Shown piece by piece: positions 1-5,842 of a stretch of DNA of 12,081 bases. A model generated the notes under the pieces. The model saw nothing but the letters and a program-made list of their open reading frames with translations. It was not told the origin of the DNA and did not search any database. Numbering within the stretch: the stretch's first letter is position 1; every line of letters begins with the position of its first letter. The translations under genes and the position numbers were made by a program. This DNA is from Clostridia bacterium (GTDB taxonomy: Bacteria > Bacillota_A > Clostridia > Christensenellales > Aristaeellaceae), in the NCBI GenBank assembly GCA_017518705.1, contig JAFWUC010000068.1, forward strand, positions 1 through 12,081, written 5' to 3'.

Positions 1-24
1 GTTCTTTCGTTCTTTCGTTCTTTC
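1..24. repeat. GTTCTTTC tandem octamer, three copies
   Basis: The window opens with three perfect copies of the octamer GTTCTTTC, followed by a degenerate fourth (GCTTCCTC). The array may continue past the left edge. No function is visible; it lies just outside the candidate origin. Confidence 0.8.
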
Positions 25-59
25 GCTTCCTCGCCTGCGTTTCTTCCGCCTGACGGGCA

Positions 60-216
60 TGCGGCTCAGTGTTGTTGGTATTATTATTCAATATAATAAT
101 TATCGTCGTAGTATTAGAGCCGCCGGATCATGTGGAAAACCCGAAAAGCGCCGAGGAACGTTGACTTTTGCGCGTGGAAAACGTCTGTGGATAAGCGGGG
201 ACAGGGTGTGGAGTTA
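60..216. other. oriC: Candidate replication origin (oriC), unwinding half
   Basis: Positions 79-103 are 25 bases containing a single C, a good DNA unwinding element. Next come triplet-like sequence (104-117; GAT-TAT-GAT reading 3' to 5' on one strand, resembling DnaA-trios), a GC-rich spacer (119-127) and DnaA-box-like sites at 131-139 (TGTGGAAAA), 173-181 (CGTGGAAAA), 186-194 (TGTGGATAA, a perfect reverse-complement TTATCCACA) and 207-215 (TGTGGAGTT). Read on the minus strand, the order DnaA box, GC spacer, trios, AT-rich matches the basal unwinding arrangement known from Bacillus subtilis. The region lies downstream of dnaA, where the B. subtilis unwinding element also sits. The boxes and AT tract are seen directly; origin function is inferred. 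Confidence 0.68.
186..194 (-). promoter_or_regulatory. Perfect DnaA box
   Basis: TGTGGATAA on the plus strand is TTATCCACA on the minus strand, the full consensus DnaA box. It is the strongest of the four sites in the candidate origin. Confidence 0.75.
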
Positions 217-685
217 TAGCTGTTAGCTTTTAGCTGTTAGAAGCGCCTGCGGCGCGTCGTTGGTCATTGGTCGTTGGTCAAAAGTCGTCTGCGCTTACGC
301 TTGACAAAGTTTGTCCGCTGACGCGACTGGACTGTCCTGCGCGCTTAATGCGGCGTTTCGTGATTCGTCCTTTATTTTGATGGGATACGGATTGCCACGT
401 CAAGCCCTGCGGGCTTTCCTCGCAATGACGCATAAAACGTATTGCGTACCGAAAACCGTACTATTTCCGTACTGCTCTTATCCGCAGGACCGGCTGCGCC
501 GGTTCGAGGAATAAAAATCACGGAGCGCAGCCTGCCGCGCGGGAGGGATTTTTATTTCCTTGCGGGATTTACGCTCGGAAACCCCGCAGGGTTTCAGGAA
601 ATCCCGTTCCTTAATTGTTTCGGGCGTTTACCAAACGCCTGAAACAATCATCAGATTGAAATAAATCCCTGATTTATTTCAATCT
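216..685 (-). repeat. Mosaic intergenic element, copy A (polar), fills the gap 3' of dnaA
   Basis: Read from dnaA leftward, the modules are: HP1 (653-685), overlapping the dnaA stop codon; HP2 (614-648), arms of 16 with loop ACC; HP4 (508-559), arms GGAATAAAAATC and GATTTTTATTTCC; a CCGGC/GCCGG hairpin (about 488-503); one palindromic unit (387-430) with tip AAGCCC-TGC-GGGCTT between ACGGATTGCCACG and CTCGCAATGACG; a conserved segment with AAACTTTG (about 290-360); a GACCAAY heptamer array (256-280, minus orientation); a GC-rich hairpin; and a TTAGCTT/TTAGCTG heptamer array (216-240). HP3 is absent. No gene is credible here; short open frames are translations of repeat. It is nearly identical to copy B in inverted orientation. 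Confidence 0.85.
653..685 (-). terminator. HP1 hairpin overlapping the dnaA stop codon
   Basis: Arms of 15 bp (653-667 and 671-685, AGATTGAAATAAATC on the left) match perfectly around the loop CCT. The dnaA stop codon (674-676) lies inside one arm. No U-run follows, so this is not a classical intrinsic terminator, but it would form a stable 3' end on the dnaA mRNA. The same module occurs at 2086, 5170 and 9464. Confidence 0.55.
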
Positions 686-1975
686 TTGCTTTAGCTCTTC
701 CGCCGCCTGGCTGAAGTCGCGGCTGTCGCGTATCATCTCTTCCGCCTTTTTGAGCGAGTGCATGACCGTGGTGTGGTCGCGCCCGAACTCCTCGCCCAGG
801 CGGGTGGTGGACAGGTAGCAGATCTCGCGGCTCAAGTAGATCGCCATCTGGCGGGGCACGGTGACCTCGCGGGAGCGCTTGCCGGAGAGTATGTCAGAGC
901 TCCTTACGCCGAAATACGCCGCCACTTCGTCGATTATCCTGCGGGCGGAGATGGGCGCGCCGGTGTGCTCGTGGGCGAAGTCCTTTATTGCCTGTTTGGC
1001 TATGGACACGGTTATCAGGGGCGATTTTTCCACGCTCGCCAGCAGCTGGCAGTTGCTCAGCGCGCCCTCCAGCTCCCTGATGTTGCTGTCCACCCTTTCG
1101 GCGATCAGGTTCAGCGCCTCCATCTCGCAGGGGATGTTGGCGTTCTGGCACTTTAAGGAGAGGATGGCGAGCCGGGTCTCGAAGTCCGGGCGGGAAATGT
1201 CCGCCACCACGCCGCTTTTGAAGCGGGAGCGCATGCGCTCCTCCAGGGCGGAGATCTCGTCCGGCGGACGGTCGGAGGTGATAACTATCTGCTTTTCGGC
1301 GAGGTAGAGCTCGTTGAAGGTGTTGAAAAACTCCACCTGGGTGGCCACGCGGTTGGCCAGGAACTGCACGTCGTCCACGAACAGCACGTCCACCCGGCGC
1401 ATGCGCGCTTTGAACTCCCCGGTGCGCTTTTCGCGGATGGCGTCCACCACTTCGTTGGTGAACTTTTCGCTGTTGGAGAACTCGATCACGCAGTCGGGCA
1501 GGTTGTTGCGGATGGAGTTGGCGATGGCGGTGATCAGGTGGGTCTTGCCCAGCCCCGCGCCGCCGTATATGAACAGGGGGTTGTACTCCTTGCCCGGGTT
1601 TTCGCTCACTGCCAGCGCGGCGGCGTATGCCAGGCGGTTGGAGGCGCCCACGATGAAGTTTTCGAAGGTGTAGTGGGGGTTAAGGTTGTTTTCCCTGACC
1701 TTGGTGATGATTATCTCCGCCTCTGAGGGGGTGACCACCGCCACGTCATCGAACTCCATGCCGAAATACGCCGTGGCGGACAGAAGCAGCGTCTGCCCGT
1801 ATATCTTCTGCACGTGCTGGGCGGTGAACTGGTCGGGATGGGTGAATATGAGCAGGCTCTTCTCAGCGGAATACACCGTGAGATTCTTGAACCAGTAATA
1901 TTTGGCTTCGCCCAGCTGTTCCCGAAGGGCCATCTGCATGCTTTCCCAGCAGTGCCGCGCCCGGTTTATGTCCAT
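674..1975 (-). CDS. dnaA: Chromosomal replication initiator protein DnaA
   Basis: This is the AAA+ ATPase that binds DnaA boxes and opens the origin. The protein has 433 residues, close to the usual 440-450. A compact domain I (about 1-80) is joined by a short linker to the AAA+ domain (about 100-330). That domain shows Walker A GGAGLGKTH (138-146), Walker B VDVLFVDDVQF (195-205), and an EERMRSRF segment (245-252) carrying the arginine-finger region. The C-terminal DNA-binding domain (about 341-433) carries the family signature EFGRDHTTVMHSL (396-408). The ATG at 1975 begins MDINRARHCW; upstream sequence GGGGAAAAA gives only a weak ribosome site. A promoter lies at 2026-2054, with a DnaA box at 2009-2017 suggesting autoregulation. 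No dnaN is visible; it could lie beyond the left edge. The gene stands alone, bracketed by inverted repeat copies. Confidence 0.98.
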   Translation of the reverse strand: MDINRARHCWESMQMALREQLGEAKYYWFKNLTVYSAEKSLLIFTHPDQFTAQHVQKIYGQTLLLSATAYFGMEFDDVAVVTPSEAEIIITKVRENNLNPHYTFENFIVGASNRLAYAAALAVSENPGKEYNPLFIYGGAGLGKTHLITAIANSIRNNLPDCVIEFSNSEKFTNEVVDAIREKRTGEFKARMRRVDVLFVDDVQFLANRVATQVEFFNTFNELYLAEKQIVITSDRPPDEISALEERMRSRFKSGVVADISRPDFETRLAILSLKCQNANIPCEMEALNLIAERVDSNIRELEGALSNCQLLASVEKSPLITVSIAKQAIKDFAHEHTGAPISARRIIDEVAAYFGVRSSDILSGKRSREVTVPRQMAIYLSREICYLSTTRLGEEFGRDHTTVMHSLKKAEEMIRDSRDFSQAAEELKQRLK

Positions 1976-2008
1976 TTTTTCCCCAACGCCCCTTTTGCAC
2001 GTGTATGT

Positions 2009-2017
2009 TGTGGATTA
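2009..2017 (-). promoter_or_regulatory. DnaA-box-like site at the dnaA start-site region
   Basis: TGTGGATTA (TAATCCACA on the minus strand) differs from the DnaA box consensus at one position. It sits just downstream of the -10 hexamer of the dnaA promoter, where bound DnaA would block transcription. A second site, TGTGGAAAA at 2063-2071, lies upstream of the -35. Together they could form the upstream half of a bipartite origin. Confidence 0.55.
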
Positions 2018-2025
2018 TACTGATA

Positions 2026-2054
2026 ATTATAGCATATTCGGGAGGATTTGTATA
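2026..2054 (-). promoter_or_regulatory. Sigma-A-type promoter of dnaA
   Basis: On the minus strand, TATACA (2049-2054) and a perfect TATAAT (2026-2031) are separated by exactly 17 bases. The expected start site near 2019 gives a leader of about 45 bases. A second TATAAT (2014-2019) overlaps the DnaA box but has no good -35. Confidence 0.7.
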
Positions 2055-2062
2055 GTATGTCC

Positions 2063-2071
2063 TGTGGAAAA
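2063..2071 (-). promoter_or_regulatory. DnaA-box-like site upstream of the dnaA promoter
   Basis: TGTGGAAAA (TTTTCCACA on the minus strand) is the same variant found next to the unwinding element at 131-139. It lies between the dnaA -35 and repeat copy B. Confidence 0.45.
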
Positions 2072-2085
2072 CTTGTGTACATATT

Positions 2086-2116
2086 GATTGAAATGAATCG
2101 GGGATTCATTTCAATC
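2086..2116. repeat. HP1 hairpin beside the dnaA promoter
   Basis: Perfect 14-bp arms GATTGAAATGAATC and GATTCATTTCAATC enclose the loop GGG. This is the one HP1 copy in the window that is not at the 3' end of a gene; it abuts the dnaA regulatory region instead. Confidence 0.8.
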
Positions 2117-2620
2117 AGAGATTTCCGCCCCGTTTTTGATAAAAACGCGGCGGAAAGAGGGAACGCTTTTTGCTGAAAATCTGCGGATTTTCCGAGCGCA
2201 AAAACCGCAAGGAAATAAAAATCCCTCCCGCGCGGCAGGCTGCGCTCCGTGATTTTTATTCCTCAGCCCGGCAAAGCCGGTCCTGCGGATAAGCGCAGAA
2301 CGGAAATAGTACGGTTTTCGGTACGCAATATGGTTTATGCGTCATTGCGAGCCGACTTCGTCGGCGTGGCAATCCGTTCTTTTTATGACTGGGTACGGAT
2401 CGCCACGGCATTCCGCTGTTGCGGAAGCCTCGCGATGACGCTTCTGCGGAAGCGGATCACGAAACGCCGCATTAAGCGCGCAGGACAGTCTGGTTGCGTC
2501 AGCGGACAAACTTTGTCAAGCGTAAGCGAAGACGACTTTTGACCAATGACCAACGACCAATGACCATCAGCTGACGACGCGGCGAAGCCGCTCTGACAGC
2601 TCACAGCTAACAGCTGACAG
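2086..2620 (+). repeat. Mosaic intergenic element, copy B (polar, near full length)
   Basis: Modules in order are: HP1 (2086-2116, 14-bp perfect arms, loop GGG); HP3 (2122-2156; outer arms TTTCCGCC and GGCGGAAA, inner arms CGTTTTT and AAAAACG); HP4 (2211-2262, arms GGAAATAAAAATC and GATTTTTATTCC); CCGGC-AAA-GCCGG (2265-2282 region); a double palindromic unit (2341-2377 and 2395-2440) with tips CCGAC-TTC-GTCGG and TTCCGC-TGTT-GCGGAA; a segment with AAACTTTG; the heptamers GACCAAT, GACCAAC, GACCAAT (2541-2561); a GC-rich hairpin (about 2576-2592); and four heptamers CTGACAG, CTCACAG, CTAACAG, CTGACAG (2593-2620). HP2 is missing. The element ends 5 bases from the stop codon of the minus-strand gene at 2626. 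No credible gene lies in this gap. Confidence 0.87.
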
Positions 2621-2625
2621 CTCCC

Positions 2626-3510
2626 CTACTCCCCCACCGTCATCAGGTACGCCGAGCTTTCCGTGCCCAGGCGCAGGGGCAGGTAGCGGGTGCCGGCTCC
2701 GGGGCTCAGGAGCATCCTGTAGCCGCTTTTGTCGGAATAGATCCCGTATTTGTCCGTGCTCTCGTACAGCTTTTTGAGCTCCGTCCGGTCCAGCAGCGGC
2801 TCGCCCGCCAGCTTTATCTGGCCGTCAAATGTGCCGCCGGACAGGAAAAAGTAATTGCTCTGCCCGCCGCCGCGGTCGTTCGCCGCGATCGCCGCCTGGT
2901 TGTAGTATGAGGGCGAGGAGAACATCACCAGCATGGGTCCGCTGCCCGTGTTGCCCAGCCTCAGGGAGTTGGTGGACGCCGCCATCTGGGGCGAAAAGCC
3001 GAATATGTTGAGCGTGCCGCCCCGCACGGTGGCGCGGGCGTAGCCGCCCAGGTAGGTGACAGGACCATCCATCTCTTCGCTCGCGGGCGCGGGCTCGCGT
3101 TCGGAGAGCGTGGCGTATATGCCGCCCGGCAGGTCCAGCTCCTTAAGCCGCTCGCTTAAGCGCAGGCGGGCTTTGGAAAGCTTTTCGTCCAGCTCTTTCC
3201 GGGTGTAAATGCCCGTTATCAGCGCGATCTCGTCCGCGAGGGAGGGCGCGGAGATGCCGTTTAACATAAGCACGTCCGCGCCTTCGCGGCACACGCGCCT
3301 GATCATGCAGAACGCCCGGTCCGCCCCCCAGGCGGAGGAGATGTTTAGGTCGCTTATGTACGCGACCTTGAACATGCCCGTGCCTTTGAAGGGCACGGTG
3401 CCGTATTTAAGGCGCAGCGTGCGCGCGCTGACCACGGAATACAGCGTCAGCGATGTGAAGGCGATCAGCAGGATCAGTATGATGATGCGGGAGAGTTTGT
3501 GTTTTTTCAT
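2626..3510 (-). CDS. Membrane-anchored metallophosphoesterase-like protein lacking its metal ligands
   Basis: The protein has 294 residues: a short basic N-terminus, one membrane segment (about 7-28) and an external domain. The layout follows the YkuE-like branch of the calcineurin-like phosphoesterases. FKVAYISDLNIS (47-58) matches the first block, but the usual DLH reads DLN. ADVLMLNGI (78-86) replaces the LLTGD block. GGIYATLSERE (129-139) replaces VYAVLGNHD. LVMFSSPS (194-201) replaces the SHNP block. FLSGGTFDGQIKL (222-234) replaces LSGHTHGGQIRL. The tail LLSPGAGTRYLPLRLGT (267-283) keeps the family's terminal strand. It is thus probably a non-catalytic relative. No Shine-Dalgarno site precedes the ATG; the leader is repeat copy C, and a promoter lies at 3985-4013. 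The stop is TAG. The fold assignment comes from motif alignment by eye. Confidence 0.72.
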   Translation of the reverse strand: MKKHKLSRIIILILLIAFTSLTLYSVVSARTLRLKYGTVPFKGTGMFKVAYISDLNISSAWGADRAFCMIRRVCREGADVLMLNGISAPSLADEIALITGIYTRKELDEKLSKARLRLSERLKELDLPGGIYATLSEREPAPASEEMDGPVTYLGGYARATVRGGTLNIFGFSPQMAASTNSLRLGNTGSGPMLVMFSSPSYYNQAAIAANDRGGGQSNYFFLSGGTFDGQIKLAGEPLLDRTELKKLYESTDKYGIYSDKSGYRMLLSPGAGTRYLPLRLGTESSAYLMTVGE

Positions 3511-3613
3511 GGCTGGATGTTATGGCGGCAAAGCCGCCGTCATTGGTCGATGGTCAATGGTCATTGGTCATTGGTCGTCGCAATGGTCATTGCGACAAAG
3601 TTGCTTCGCTTCC

Positions 3614-3747
3614 GCGGACGGACAGTTAGCAACGGTGTCGTCAGCCGTTTGCGCCAGCGGACAAACTTTGTTCGCAAAGAGAACGACCAATGACCAATGA
3701 CCACGGACGGTCGGCGGGTCAGCCGACCCGTGACGGCAGCGCGTCGC
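3614..3747 (+). repeat. Direct repeat, first copy
   Basis: This 134-base block recurs at 3836-3969, 222 bases downstream, with 7 mismatches and no gaps. It contains the AAACTTTG segment, the small hairpin and the heptamers. The first copy has a decayed hairpin (GTTCGCAAAGAGAAC); the second keeps an intact one (GTTCGC-GAA-GCGAAC). Confidence 0.85.
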
Positions 3748-3835
3748 CGCAATGACCCTTTATTCCTTCGCGCCGCGCTTGCCTGCGGGGATACGGATTG
3801 CCACGTCAAGCCCTGCGGGCTTTCCTCGCAATGAC

Positions 3836-3969
3836 GCGGACGGACAGTTAGCAACAGTGTCATAAGTCGTTTGCGCCAGCGGACAAACTTTGTTCGCGAA
3901 GCGAACGACCAATGACCAATGACCACGGACGGTCGGCGGGTCAGCCGACCCGTGACGGCAGCGCGTTGC
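3836..3969 (+). repeat. Direct repeat, second copy
   Basis: Second copy of the 134-base block at 3614-3747. The high identity points to a recent local duplication that also captured the palindromic unit lying between the copies. Confidence 0.85.
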
Positions 3970-3984
3970 GCTGCCTCTCCGGCT

Positions 3985-4013
3985 ATTATACCCCATCCCT
4001 CCCGCAAAATCAA
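3985..4013 (-). promoter_or_regulatory. Promoter reading toward the phosphoesterase-like gene
   Basis: On the minus strand, TTGATT (4008-4013) and a perfect TATAAT (3985-3990) are 17 bases apart. It is back to back with the plus-strand promoter at 4021-4049. Its transcript would cross repeat copy C before reaching the start codon at 3510. Confidence 0.6.
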
Positions 4014-4020
4014 ATAGACC

Positions 4021-4049
4021 TTGAACATACGCTTTTTTTGCGGTATAAT
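4021..4049 (+). promoter_or_regulatory. Promoter of the beta-propeller-like gene
   Basis: TTGAAC (4021-4026), a 17-base spacer and a perfect TATAAT (4044-4049) precede the ATG at 4084 by a short leader holding AAGGAG (4070-4075). Confidence 0.8.
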
Positions 4050-4083
4050 AAAGGGTAAACTTTTTTCTGAAGGAGATTTCCCC

Positions 4084-5163
4084 ATGGAGCTTTCCCGGGG
4101 CATAAACCGCTCCCACGCGCTGCTGGTAAGCATACTCATCTGCCTGGCGGCGTTTTTCGCCGCGCTTCTGGCGAGAAACGGCCAGTCCGTGCCGCTCAGG
4201 AGCGCCATACGCCTTAACGCGTCCAGCCTGAGCGACGTGCAGGTGCAGGGGGATCACGTGTATTATCTCGAGGGCGGTTCGCTCCACTGCGTGAACACGA
4301 AGGGCAAGTTCGTGTGGAACGCGGGCGTGGACGCGGCGTCCAATTTCTCGGTGAACAAAAGCGGGCTCGCGGTGTGGAGCGGCACCCGCCTGACCACGAT
4401 AGACATAAACACCGGCGTGCCCCTGGGCAACATCCAGCTGAGCCAGGACGTATCCTACGCCGTGATGGGCGACGTGTACTCCGCGGCGGTGATCGGCCCG
4501 GAGCACTCCTCCCAGGTGGTGCTTACCGACCGCTACGGCAACACCGTGGACACGCTCACGGACTTTGACGAAGTGCTGGTGATGGACTGCGGCTTCTTCG
4601 AGGGGCGCGAGATCTTCTGGATCATGACCCTGGACTCAACGGGCAGCGAGCCCGTGTGCCGCATATCCACCTACAAGCCCGGGCGCCGCGAGACGGGCCA
4701 GATAAACGACATGGAGCAGCTGATCTACCGGGTCATCTTCCGCTCCAACAGCATCCTCGCCGTGGGCACCCACTATATGGCCATGTACGACTATACCGGC
4801 AACGAGACCAAGAGCGCCCGCGTGAACCTGTACGGCTACTATCTCGAGGCGGCGGACGAAAACGAGGAGCCCACGCTGCTGTTCTGCCCCTCCTCCCAGA
4901 CGGGGGCGGTCAAGGACGCCAGGGCGATCTTCGCCGGAAACGAATACCTGCTGCACATGCCCGTGGAGTGCCGGCGCCTGCTGGTCAAGGACCAGACCGT
5001 GTACGGCATCAGCCGCGAGCGCCTGGCGGTGACCACGCTGGGCACCGGCGACGTGGTGACCTACCTGCTTCCCATGCAGGTGAACGACGTGATCGGCATC
5101 ACCACCGACAAGACCGCCGTCATCACTTCCGGCGGCGCAATATACCTTATACGGCTACCGTAA
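4084..5163 (+). CDS. Membrane-anchored beta-propeller-like protein (possibly DUF5711)
   Basis: The function is unknown. The ATG at 4084 is chosen because AAGGAG lies 8 bases upstream; an ATG at 4021 in the same frame falls inside the promoter. The 359-residue product has a short basic N-terminus (MELSRGINRSH), one membrane segment (about 13-31, ALLVSILICLAAFFAALLA) and an external domain rich in short beta-strand repeats with the flavour of PQQ-like propeller blades: LSDVQVQGDHVYYLEGGSLH, GLAVWSGTRLTTIDINTG and a terminal TDKTAVITSGGAIYLIRL. This architecture recalls the DUF5711 family of Clostridia, from memory. It is divergent from the phosphoesterase-like gene, and both encode one-pass anchored external domains, so a shared envelope role is possible but unproven. 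Repeat copy D begins directly after the TAA. Confidence 0.78.
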   Translation: MELSRGINRSHALLVSILICLAAFFAALLARNGQSVPLRSAIRLNASSLSDVQVQGDHVYYLEGGSLHCVNTKGKFVWNAGVDAASNFSVNKSGLAVWSGTRLTTIDINTGVPLGNIQLSQDVSYAVMGDVYSAAVIGPEHSSQVVLTDRYGNTVDTLTDFDEVLVMDCGFFEGREIFWIMTLDSTGSEPVCRISTYKPGRRETGQINDMEQLIYRVIFRSNSILAVGTHYMAMYDYTGNETKSARVNLYGYYLEAADENEEPTLLFCPSSQTGAVKDARAIFAGNEYLLHMPVECRRLLVKDQTVYGISRERLAVTTLGTGDVVTYLLPMQVNDVIGITTDKTAVITSGGAIYLIRLP

Positions 5164-5207
5164 AAACTTTGATCGAAATGCGTCAAGGATGCATTTCGAT
5201 CAATCAT

Positions 5208-5244
5208 AATTGTTCCGGGTGTTTGTCAAACACCCGGAACAATT
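5208..5244. repeat. HP2 hairpin, perfect 17-bp stem
   Basis: Two 17-base arms, AATTGTTCCGGGTGTTT and its exact complement, enclose the loop GTC. It follows HP1 downstream of the beta-propeller-like gene. No T-tract follows on either strand, so a factor-independent terminator is not supported. Related copies are at 614-648 and 9502-9536. Confidence 0.85.
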
Positions 5245-5520
5245 AAAGGACGGGATTTCCGCCCCGTTTTTGATAAAAACGCGGCGGAAAAGTATTCGGA
5301 ATTTTCTGAAATGCTTCGGCATTTCCGGGCGAAAATTCCGCAGGGAAAGCTTTTTTACTCTCGGACGGTAAACTGTCCTTCGTAAAAAAGCATCCTCGGT
5401 CCGGCAAAGCCGCCCCTGCGGATAAGAGCAGAACGGTTGGAATACTATGAGGCGTCATTGCGAGACCCACACAGTGGGTCGTGGCAATCCGTAACCCCAT
5501 AAAATAAAGAACGGCTCGCA

Positions 5521-5600
5521 GCGGTAGTGAATGACAGTCCAGTGGACTTCAGAACCGTGAGCGGTAGTGAATAACAGCCCGGTGGGCTGTTAGAGCCGCG
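5521..5600 (+). repeat. Two tandem 40-base repeats with different hairpin tips
   Basis: Both units start GCGGTAGTGAATRACAG. The first has tip AGTCC-AGT-GGACT, the second AACAGCCC-GGT-GGGCTGTT, so the stem changes on both sides. The pair sits inside the second palindromic unit of copy D and is not seen elsewhere in the window. Confidence 0.8.
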
Positions 5601-5842
5601 AACGCCACATGGGTCGCGAGAGGCCATTAGGCTTCGCCACAGCCGCTCACTATGTTCGCGTCTTCGCGATGACGCATATGGACAGTTAGCCGCGGTGTTG
5701 TAAACCGTTTGCGTCAGCCGAGGTGATTTTGTTCGCGAAGCGAACGACCAATGACCGCCGACCATAGACCAACGACCAATGACCATTGACGGCAACGCCT
5801 TGCGTTGCCTCTAACAGCTGAAAGCTGAAAGCCAAACAGTTT

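Larger units (their letters stand above)
3524..3980. repeat. Mosaic intergenic element, copy C (symmetric, internally duplicated)
   Basis: It starts with a GGCGGC-AAA-GCCGCC hairpin (3524-3538), then heptamers in minus orientation (about 3541-3576) and a hairpin GTCGCAATG-GT-CATTGCGAC (3577-3596). Two copies of a 134-base block follow (3614-3747 and 3836-3969). Each block carries AAACTTTG, a GTTCGC-type hairpin and two GACCAAT units. Between them is one palindromic unit (3791-3837) with the same AAGCCC-TGC-GGGCTT tip as copy A. The element fills the region between the minus promoter (3985-4013) and the start codon at 3510, so it should be transcribed as a leader of about 470 bases. Long minus-strand open frames across it are repeat sequence. 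Confidence 0.83.
5170..5831 (+). repeat. Mosaic intergenic element, copy D (polar, longest version)
   Basis: Modules in order are: HP1 (5170-5202); HP2 (5208-5244, 17-bp perfect arms, loop GTC); HP3 (5256-5290); a hairpin at the HP4 position (5349-5391) with different arms GCTTTTTTAC and GTAAAAAAGC; a GGCAAAGCC hairpin (5403 region); a palindromic unit (5452-5493, tip ACCCAC-ACA-GTGGGT); a second palindromic unit interrupted by a 40-base tandem repeat (5521-5600); the hairpin GTTCGC-GAA-GCGAAC (5731-5745); six in-register GACCNNN heptamers (5746-5787); a GGCAACGC-type hairpin (5791-5809); and the heptamers CTAACAG, CTGAAAG, CTGAAAG (5811-5831). The element ends 11 bases before the hypA start. 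No gene is visible in the gap. Confidence 0.87.

Noticed and set aside
1..60. A minus-strand open frame from an ATG at 58-60 running off the left edge (starting MPVRRKKRRR)
   Set aside because: Only 20 codons are visible, there is no ribosome binding site, most of it translates the GTTCTTTC repeat, and it matches no protein I recognise, including ribosomal protein L34.
311..642. Short plus-strand open frames in copy A, and similar ones at 2249-2542, 5445-6015, 5918-6439, 7747-8013 and 9700-9921
   Set aside because: Each is a translation of the mosaic repeat; similar peptides such as those from GTCATTGCGAG recur in different frames, which argues against real proteins.
2541..2565. The heptamer arrays as a CRISPR array
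   Set aside because: Units are 7 bases with no unique spacers of 25-40 bases between them, and no cas gene is present.
3561..4506. Long minus-strand open frames across copy C and into the propeller-like gene (215 and 248 residues)
   Set aside because: They translate repeat modules and the antisense of a well-supported gene; the sequence includes repeated segments encoded by the duplicated block and has no family resemblance.
5208..5244. HP2 as a classical intrinsic terminator of the propeller-like gene
   Set aside because: The stem is excellent, but no T-run follows on the plus strand or on the opposite strand, so the standard signature is missing.
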